The notes beneath the pieces are model-generated. The model worked only from the letters and a program-made list of their open reading frames with translations. It did not search any database and was not told where the DNA came from. Of a stretch of DNA of 64,000 bases, positions 10,780 through 19,800 are shown one piece after another; position 1 is the first letter of the stretch, and each line of letters starts with the position of its first letter. The translations under genes were made by a program, and so were the position numbers. The stretch is taken from assembly GCA_943735955.1 (NCBI GenBank), contig OX030962.1:840193-904192 (forward strand). The letters run 5' to 3'. Source of the DNA: Piscicola geometra. Taxonomy: Eukaryota > Annelida > Clitellata > Hirudinida > Piscicolidae.

Positions 10780-11440
10780 TTGCCGCCCAGCCACACTAAC
10801 TGCATTGTTTACAAAATGACCTCAAACCAATATGTTCAATATACTGGCTCGACCATCGCCCAGGATGAAAAAGGTCGCGATGGTAGGTCTGTCACTCTGC
10901 CTGCTGTCGTTGAATGTGCTACGAGAGCCGTTGCAGGTCGCTCAACTCAGCTGCCGACCTGCTCTGTAATGGCTGAAAGAGACCACATTGCCAGCCGCTA
11001 AGTCACTTTTGCCACCTACAACGTGAGAACCTTGGCTGACACAACACGCCACCACAAGCTGCAAAAAATCATAGCTGGCTGTGAGGAGCCAACATCGACC
11101 TCCTCGCTATCCAAGAACATCAAAGCCTCTGAGACGATTTGTCACAATAAGTCGGGTGCACGGACTTCAGCGCACACGAACTCCTCCACCGAATGCCATG
11201 GAGTCGCTGTACTCTACAGTGAAAGAATTGCATCACTAGTTCTTTCCGTAGAATATAAGTCACAAAGAATAATTGCCTTGCACCTGGAAGGAAACCCGAG
11301 ACTTTGCATTGTCTCTGCATACGCACCTACCAAGCCCTCACTCGCCATGGAGAAAGACAACTTCTACGATGACCTGCGAGAGCTGGTTAACAGCATACCC
11401 GCACACACGGTTACCATGTAAGCTGGCGACTCCGAAGAAA
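10780..11440 (+). pseudogene. Relic of a non-LTR retrotransposon: endonuclease domain, frameshifted
   Basis: From about 11,010 the + strand, with frame changes, reads FATYNVRTLADTTRHHKL and then, near 11,190-11,420, HGVAVLYSERIASLVLSVEY and LCIVSAYAPTKPS, ending close to PAHTVTM before LAGD. These are the spacing and motifs of an apurinic-like endonuclease domain of LINE-type elements. Upstream (10,800-10,860) CIVYKMTSNQYVQYTGST loosely resembles the start of a GIY-YIG nuclease, which is much less certain. Frameshifts and missing downstream reverse transcriptase show it is dead. It lies between the two SLC6 genes. Confidence 0.65.
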
Positions 11441-11444
11441 ACCT

Positions 11445-11730
11445 CTCTTATAAGGACAAAATATTTTGATCTGAGCACTGTCCCCATAAGAGAAGTTTTA
11501 CTGTATTTACCTAGTACTTCATCATTCTTTATCTTGTTCAATAATCATTTTCAGAGTATCATTTGATATTTATTTTGGTTTATAAATGATTTATAAAATA
11601 ATTTAGAAAAATATTAAATAGCAAATTTTTAGAAACTAAATATGTTTTTGTAGTTTAAAAGTGGATGAAAACCCAATTTCTATTATTTTCTACAACTTAA
11701 CATGACTTAAACCAAACTTTTAGATGGTAG
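11445..11730. other. Intergenic stretch, no gene seen
   Basis: This is AT-rich DNA after the retrotransposon relic. Nothing coding or repeated was recognised. Confidence 0.5.
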
Positions 11731-11789
11731 TGTCCCAATATTTATTATACTTACCGTATTTATTAAAATTGTTTTTGTCGAACAAATAT

Positions 11790-12140
11790 TTCGGATTTAC
11801 AGGCACTTGTGTGAGCATTACTTTGATTGCATCATTTGGTTGGAACGACAGCACTCTGTACGCATATTTATAACTCTCCATTGTCTCTAATCTCCCTCGG
11901 AACAGATAAGACGCCACTCGACTGCTGATAAGTGCTGCCTCCAAAGAGGAAACTGCCTTATTGCCATTGATATTTACTTTTTCGGTGAAGCATCGAAAGT
12001 TTCAAATCTGGTTTATCAATGCTCAAGTCAAAAAAAGAGTTTCATTATATTGGTGATATTACACTCATTTAAGCTCCTTTCATTTGAGTTTCTCCCAGTG
12101 AAGTTCTCTTTGGTTTGTTCATCACCTTTGCAAACTTCCT
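11790..12140. repeat. Upstream segment shared by both SLC6 genes (copy 2)
   Basis: The stretch aligns with about 1,230-1,600 in front of gene 1, sharing GATAAGACGCCACTC, TCGAAAGTTTCAAATCTGG and CATCACCTTTGCAAAC. It marks duplicated 5' flank. Confidence 0.65.
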
Positions 12141-12474
12141 CTAATCTACGTCTTCTATTTAGTTACTACATAGTAACTATATTGTTACAATTTAGTTACT
12201 ATGTAGTTACTATATTTATATAATCATTATGAGGAGTGCAGTAAGGAATAATCAACATTTCCATACATATTAGAGAAACTATAAAAAAGGTTGAATTAAC
12301 AAAAAGAAAAAGAAGAATAACAATAAGTCATAGTGAATAAATAATTGTGAACAAGAATAAATGATGATAATAACAGAAACAACATTAATAATTAAAGTTA
12401 TAATATTATTAATGACAATAAAAATATTTAAAAAAATAAATAATAAAATCTTTATCCTGATTGGAGTTGTCATA

Positions 12475-12654
12475 GCAGTGGCAACTCACACAACAAGAAC
12501 GCTGAGGCAGCTTGACCTGCATTGAGCGGCCTTGCAGATAAGGGGGGCTGCTTGAGCGTGTGTCAGCGCGAAGTGGCCCAGGAGAGGCAGTCGACTTCTC
12601 TGAATGGAGCTGGTCGCCGTGCAGTCGTTGCATCGAACCTCCAGTCATGAGTAG
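12475..12654. promoter_or_regulatory. 180-bp conserved block (copy 2)
   Basis: It is the partner of 2,203-2,382, about 97% identical by eye, and lies 1.3 kb upstream of the gene 2 start codon. The flanking AT-rich DNA does not align well. Candidates are an enhancer or an untranslated exon. Confidence 0.55.
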
Positions 12655-13054
12655 TTGCTGACATAGGAACACATATTTTGCTGACAGAGTGCCCAGTTGA
12701 TTTTCATGCGCTCAGCCACTATTGCTCAATCGATTTGTTGTCCTCGTGAGGCTTTTTGTGACCAAAACATAGTGGAGGAATTAATGTACAATTAAAATTT
12801 TATTTCTAAAAAATTTTGATTTTTTTGTATACAAATTTGAATACTAGTTTTGATGCAGAGTTGTCAAGCCTTTTGGTAAAAGCTTAAGTTTTATTATAAG
12901 AAAATAAATACGATTACTATCTAGATAATTCCTCCTCTGAACACAGCAATGTAAAGTTGGTAAAGTTGTGTCTGCGAACGGAAAATGGCGAGTTGAAATA
13001 CATTTTGAAGTGAAACTGAAGTTCAAAAATAGAGACTACAAATATAGAGTCGCA

Positions 13055-13135
13055 CTGCTGATGTTCAGAATCTGTTGAGACATCATCTCACCCATCGTCA
13101 TCGTGGTCAGTTGCATTTGGAAACTTCAATCATAT
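13055..13135 (+). pseudogene. Orphan relic of SLC6 exon 12
   Basis: CTGCTGATGTTC and CATCATCTCACCCATCGTCA repeat the second half of exon 12 of both SLC6 genes and run through the GTCAGTTGCA donor into intron sequence. A premature TGA replaces the tryptophan codon of ICWGII. No other exon of this copy is visible nearby. It is the remains of a third SLC6 copy or of an unequal exchange. Confidence 0.85.
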
Positions 13136-13808
13136 TAAATTTAATCTTAAAAAAGTTTTGTTGTCGCATTTTGAAAAAAAAATCGTATTAACCTAAGCGT
13201 ATTGAAGCTCAGGGTAACACATAATAATATAATATTTAAGAAAATGAACATAAAATACGGAGTTTGAAAGTTTAAAGTCAAAACTAGTTATATTATTTTA
13301 ATAATTTAACTATTTCGACATTTCATTATTGTATTGGAGTTGCTTGAGAAATTAAGACGTGATCAGAGGGCAGGCGTGAAGAATCCACTCGTCAAATGTC
13401 TGGTTTGCCGAAGAAAAAGCTAGGATTTGCAAACACATTTCAAGTTGAAAATAAATTTCCACGTATGCAAAGTTATAAAATGTTTTATCATTTTGAATAC
13501 TTTTTCTGCAGAATTATTCAATAAATTATCATCGGAATGGCTCGAGTTTTTTAAAAAGATTAAAAAATGGCCTCAATATACTTGTTCTTGAAAAAGTTGA
13601 TTACAGCGATAATCTCTAATTTTTTCGCAGAAAATTGCAGTTTTACAGATAAATGTTGGCTGCAACTGCAAGAGCCAAGTTAGAACGCGTTTCTCAAGTG
13701 GAGGCGATTGGACAGAAATAGATGTATGTAGTAGTTTTTTTACTTTCGTATACGAAACTTACTGAGATCGTCATATCATATCACCGTGTTTTCAGATAAG
13801 AATCTGTC

Positions 13809-13867
13809 TATATGAGCTGCGTCGAAACCGCCAAAAGTTCTTGCAGAATTTTGTCACTTGGCGGTTT
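13809..13867 (+). promoter_or_regulatory. Probable core promoter of SLC6 gene 2
   Basis: TATATGAG at 13,809-13,816 is the counterpart of the gene 1 TATATAAG, with one change that weakens the TATA match. The inverted repeat AAACCGCCAA / TTGGCGGTTT follows at 13,825-13,834 and 13,858-13,867 and is unchanged. Confidence 0.45.
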
Positions 13868-13998
13868 TTCGTGATTCTGAGCGATTGAAGCAGTATTTTA
13901 AATCGACGCCAATGAAGATATAACTCGAAATCGAAAACTAAGTCAACCTGAACGCGTGGATCCCATTTTGAAACTTCTTGTTCAGAAGATCAAGAAGT

Positions 13999-16831
13999 AT
14001 GTCCGGACTTATCGACAAAACGGCTCAAGGTCAACCGCCTTCTAGTGAGTACGGCAGCGAGAGAAGCCAGGGCAGCATCGCTGAGGTGAAGATTGAAAAC
14101 GAGGCCCTGGGCATCGAGAGGGCCGCTTGGGGAGGCAAGTTGGAGTTTATCCTGGCATGCATCGGCTCAGGAATCGGCCTCGGAAACGTCTGGAGGTTCC
14201 CTTACCTGCTCTTCAAGAGCGGTGGAGGTGATTTAATTTTATGAAAATATAATGATTTATAATTATCGCAAAAGATTATTTTCCGTAAAAATTTCACAGA
14301 AATTAGCACAAAAGGTTACTTTTTTGTCAGTGAAAATATCACTTAGATAATCTTGCGATTTTTGTTATTTTCCGTGAAATTTTAATGACGAAACGATTTC
14401 TCTTTTTGTTACATTCATGATAACTTCCCATAACAATTTTTCATTTATTTCAAACATGTTCAATTTCAACCAAGGCCTTAACAATAACCTTAACAGAATC
14501 CCTTACCCCTAACTCCAATCCCTTACTCTGACCCCTTAATCTAACCCTTAAACAGAACCCCTAACCCTTAATTCTAACCCGTCGGCGAATCAAACGCATC
14601 CATCATAATAATTGTGGAAAAATTATTTTTAAATATTTAAAATAATTAATTCATCTAAAAGTTTATTTATTAAATGAGTAACTATATTAATATAGGATTC
14701 TACTAAATAATTTTTCTAATTACAAAAAAGTTGGACTTATCAGCAATCAAACTCGAGAGGCATACTCACAGAACGATAACTATTATACCACAGCAGCTAT
14801 TTAAAGAAACGTGCTTATAAAGATTGAAAACCAAATTTTAAAATTTTAACTTTAATTGTTTAATCTATTTACCGCATTTTTATTTTTTAGCTAATTTTTC
14901 CGAGTTTTGAGATATTTTCTTAATTTATTTAATTATTTGTAAAAACGAATTTTTACATCATACAATTTTCACAGAAAATCACAAAAAAGCTACATTTTCT
15001 CTGGGAAAATTTCACTGAAGAAAACTTGCGATTTTTGTTAATTTCTGCGAAGTTTTCACATAAAATACAATTAGCGATAACTTATGGAAATTAAAAACAA
15101 TTATTATGGTGAAAAAAGTTTTTAAAATTGCTAATGGAAAAATATAAAGCAGTGTCAGAACGACCTTGCTGGTGACGTTCGGAAGATTGTTCGATGAGGT
15201 TGGCCTCCTGCTTTGTTTGCATGAAGAGGCGTTTCGAATCACTAACACCTGAAAGAGCAGGTGCGACAGCAAGTGAGATCTTTGGAAACCTGAAAACCAC
15301 TTTTAACAGAATATTTTCACAATAAAAAAATTAATTAAGGACTTTGACTTTTAACGTTTTTTTCTACCTATCTTTGAGAGGGGAGAGACAATGGTCTCAC
15401 TTCTGCGATTAGGCAATCTCAAAAGCACTCAACCTTTGCGGACGTTTCAACCTGCCTCATGAGTATCCTCCCTTCAGCCTGACCTACTCCGAACAAAAGT
15501 CCTCAGACTCCCTGAAACCTCTTTACGAACGCTGTTTTGCATTTTCAGTTCTTTTCATTGAGGTTCAACTGCAAACTTAATTTTTTTATTTAAGATTGAA
15601 ACGACAAAACAAACGGAACCAATTCAACAAACTTTAACACACAGTAAATCAAAACCAACTTCCAATTTGCATAATCTTTGTAAGCCAGTAAGAGATGGCA
15701 AGGTAGTTAAAACGTTTTACCGTGCAGAAGATGCCTCATCATTCATCCCTTTCTCACCACATCGTTATCATCACTCGACCCCCTTGTTTTATCAACATAT
15801 CCTCATCACCACATCATCACCAAGCCATCACCAAGCCATCACCACCACACCACCCTCACCACACCACCCTCACCACACCACCCTCTCCACACCACCCTCA
15901 CCACACCACCCTCACCACACCATTCCTTCTTCCAGGAGCCTTTCTGATCCCTTTCCTCATCATGCTTCTCTTCGTTGGAATTCCAACTTTCATGATGGAG
16001 ATTTCTCTCGGCCAGTTCTGCAGCTTGAGTTCTCTCAACATCTTCAAGATGAGTCCCATTCTCAAAGGTTTGTCGCGACGATGCGATCGAAAAGTTTATG
16101 TTTCGCTTATAAGCATAAATGCCTTCATTGCGTCACAAAGCGTTGCCAAATGTTTTCTAATCTATAAAAGTATCGTTTTTTCTTAAGTACGCACTGTAAC
16201 CACATAACGAACGGCAGCTGAGTGTGTAATGACTCTCGTTTGACCAATGATTAATAGTTCGAGTGTCCTAGGAAGGCATGGACGCACATTGTCCAGTTGC
16301 AACTTGGATGGCCAGGAAGACAGTGTCGATTATACGCCACTATAATAATGCTCGTCATTCGGCCGTTTATTATTATTATTATTTTAAATAATATTATTAA
16401 TAGCGAAATAGGAAAAAATCTTCCTGCAACGAACATGCAATTTTCCACTCGAGCACAGGCATGGGTTACTCGATGATCTTCACGAACCTTATTATCGCCC
16501 TGTATTACTGCGTCATCATCAGCTGGTGCCTCTACTACTTCTTCGTCTCTTTCACCAGCCAGCTGCCTTGGCAGGACTGCAGCAACGATTGGAACTCCAA
16601 GTTTTGCACCACCACCGAAGAGTTCATCAACATCACGAGTAGGCACCAGAGTATGGAATGTAACCCATGTATAAACCGCACATAGCTTCCAAATTGAACT
16701 AAAACCTTAATTAAATTTCTGACTGTAGAACTCAACGAGTCTTTTGTGATCAAGGACGGCCAAAACATCTCCAGAAGTCTGCTCAAGACGTCCAGTGAAG
16801 AGTATTTCTAGTAAGCATTTTCAACTATTTT

Positions 16832-16867
<36 letters not shown>

Positions 16868-19800
16868 CTTTAACTTACTAAATATATCGTAAGACTAAAA
16901 ATAGGTGTACTAAAAGAACTTTAATACTTTGAATATCATTCTGAATGCACCACTTGCACCACCCAGTAACAAGGTCTTGCAAATGTCTGAGGGCATCGAC
17001 TCAGAAGGAAGCACCGTAGTGTGGGAGTTGGCGCTGTGTCTCCTTCTCGCCTGGTTCATCGTCTTCGTCGTCCTCCTCAATGGGGTCGCTTCGCTCGGAA
17101 AGGTTCAGAACTGGACACCATGAAGCTCCTTTTCAAAATACTTCTTACAATTAAAGCTTTCTTTTAGCTGAAACTATTATAATTATTACGCGATGTACAA
17201 AGCACACCAATTCTTATTTTAAAATAAAAACAAGAATCTCTAAAGACAATACTATCCGTCTACCAGGTCGTATACTTCACGTCAACCTTCCCTTACCTTC
17301 TTTTGACGATTCTGCTGGTGAAGGGGGTGATGCTGGAGGGGTCTTCCCTCGGAATCGAGTTCTACATGCGACCAGATTGGAGCAAGTTGGCTGATCCAAA
17401 GGTTACACTTTTTATAGACTAATCTATTAAAAATTAAACTGAGTGGAATAGAGTTTGAAGTAGCTTGTTTATTCTTTCATTGAGTTAATATGAATCTTCA
17501 TTAAATTGTAGACTATTGTTTTAAAATAATTTAGAAGAAACTTTTGAAATGATTATTTAACGATAGAATTTATTGTAAAATACGATTTATACTTTTAAAG
17601 TTGTCATTCTACTTTTCAGGTGTGGTCAGACGCGGCGACTCAAATCTTTTACTCGATGTCCTCGTGCACTGGAGCTCTGATCGCCATGAGCAGCTACAAC
17701 CAGTTCAACAACAACCTCCTCAGGTTCGCTTCCGCAACCATCAACTTGATCATTTAAGTATCCATTCCAATTTTTAGAGCTGTGTTTTAATCTACGTTAA
17801 ATTTCCTTTAACACGTTAATAAATTAACGGCTGTTAACTTTTTTAACGCCGTTAAATATTTTAAATACTTGAAATGTTCAATAGTGTCACCTGCAATTTG
17901 TCACTTGACACAAGAAATATGCACTTCAGAAGATGATTCAGCTTATGTCATTCGTTTCACACACAAATGTCTTCTCGAATTGGAGCAGAGAATGAATAAT
18001 CGGAGAATCCAATGGTCAAGAATTGCCACATCATTAGACCCCCGATTTAAACATTTAAAATATATTCAAAAAATGAAAGAGTTGAAGAAATTATAAGAAG
18101 AAAAGAAAACCTCAAAAACTATACAGCCTTCACCAAAAAAAGACTACAAACTTGAGATTCTCAAGTTGAAGATATCTCAATAATGACAAAGTCAATAATT
18201 CAACGTTATTTAACAGAATCTGAAGTAGGCTTCTTGTTTGGTGGCAACAACACTAAGGGGCATATCCGGCTCTTGCGAAACTGTCAAGAAAGTAGTTGTC
18301 ATCTCCTGCAAGTACAGTTTCATGTGAAGGTCTATTCAGCTTGTCAGGACACATAGTTAGCAAAAAAAAATGCCTCTCTAGATTAGAGGTCGGACCGGGT
18401 ACCCGATCCGACCGGGTACCCGCGGGTACCTGCAGGACTCCCGCGGGAACGGGAATGAAAATTAATTTCGGGACGGGAAAAGTCGGGAACCGGGAATAGG
18501 TTTTCGGGACGGGAACGGGAACGGGAATCATTATCCAAATCGGGAACGGGAAAAAACGGGAACGGGAATCAACTTTTAAATCGGGAACGGGAAAAACGGG
18601 AATACAAATTTTGGGATTGGATTCTTTAATAATTATACTTCAGCAAAGTATGGAAATCTCTATTTCATCGATACTCCGTAATTAAGTAATAAAAATAAGT
18701 ATTAAATTGCAATAGAAATGTATAACGAAGCCACCATTGCGTTGTCAATGTAAAAATCTCCAACATTACATTTGAAGTTGTTATGGCGAGTCCAAATATT
18801 AGAGAGATTAGAACAAATTGGCGATGATGAAAACTTTTCAGATGAAATCAAACTGGTCAGTTATATTATTTTTATTTTATAAATTCATACTTTGAATTTG
18901 AATTATTAATATCTAGTTGATTGCTCAGTTGATCATTTCAACAAAAGAAAAGATGGCCATTGATTTTATTCATATGGCAGCGTGTCTGTTGCACACCCCA
19001 GTTTAAAAGAAAAATTTAAAAGAGTTTGGGATAGAGAAGAAATAAATACAAAGACTTTCATTAGAAAAAATTTAAATCCATTTTGTACAGCCAGATCAAG
19101 CTGCAGTGCCGTTGAGAAAAAAAACAAATGATGGTTATTTAGACCTATTATCTTAGTTTTTATAATGTAAAAATTATAATACAATTATACGAATGATTTT
19201 ATTTGTGAAGTTTTAGAGAATAAGAATGTTGTCAAAAAAATATTTCTAACATTATTGTGGAATTAATAATAATGAACAAGGGAATAAATTCAGAAGAGGA
19301 TAAATTGTACAAATATTCCCAATTACGTCCCACCAAAATTGAAGATTATAAAGATATTTAATTTATTGGAGTAAAATGAACTTTTTTAAATACTACTAGA
19401 AAAAGCCCAAAAATTTTGTTTAGTATATCTGCAAGTTCTATTCCATGTGAACGGAATTTTTAAACATGTTGAAATTTCATACCCAAGATCACCTAATTTG
19501 AAAGCTAAAACTTTTGACGGTTTAACCCGTGTGAAAAGCAATAAAGACTTGATTGAATGACTTAAAAACAATGACTAACCTCAATACTTTCATTTCAATA
19601 TATATTTGAAATTTAAATCGTGTTTTTGTATTTTTTAAAAGAAATATTTTTTGACTTTCAAATAATAAATGTTAGGACTAGCAAGTTTGGGACCTGTGAA
19701 AACGGCAGCAAAAATAAATAAATAAACAATTTTTTTGGGGAATGGGTCGGGACCGGGTCAAAATGTTTCGGGAAAGGGTCGGGACCGGAAATCGAGTTGC

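Noticed and set aside
17775..17775. A clean 8-bp target duplication for the family A copy in gene 2
   Set aside because: The flanking octamers CCAATTTT-like and AATGTATG do not match, so none is claimed.
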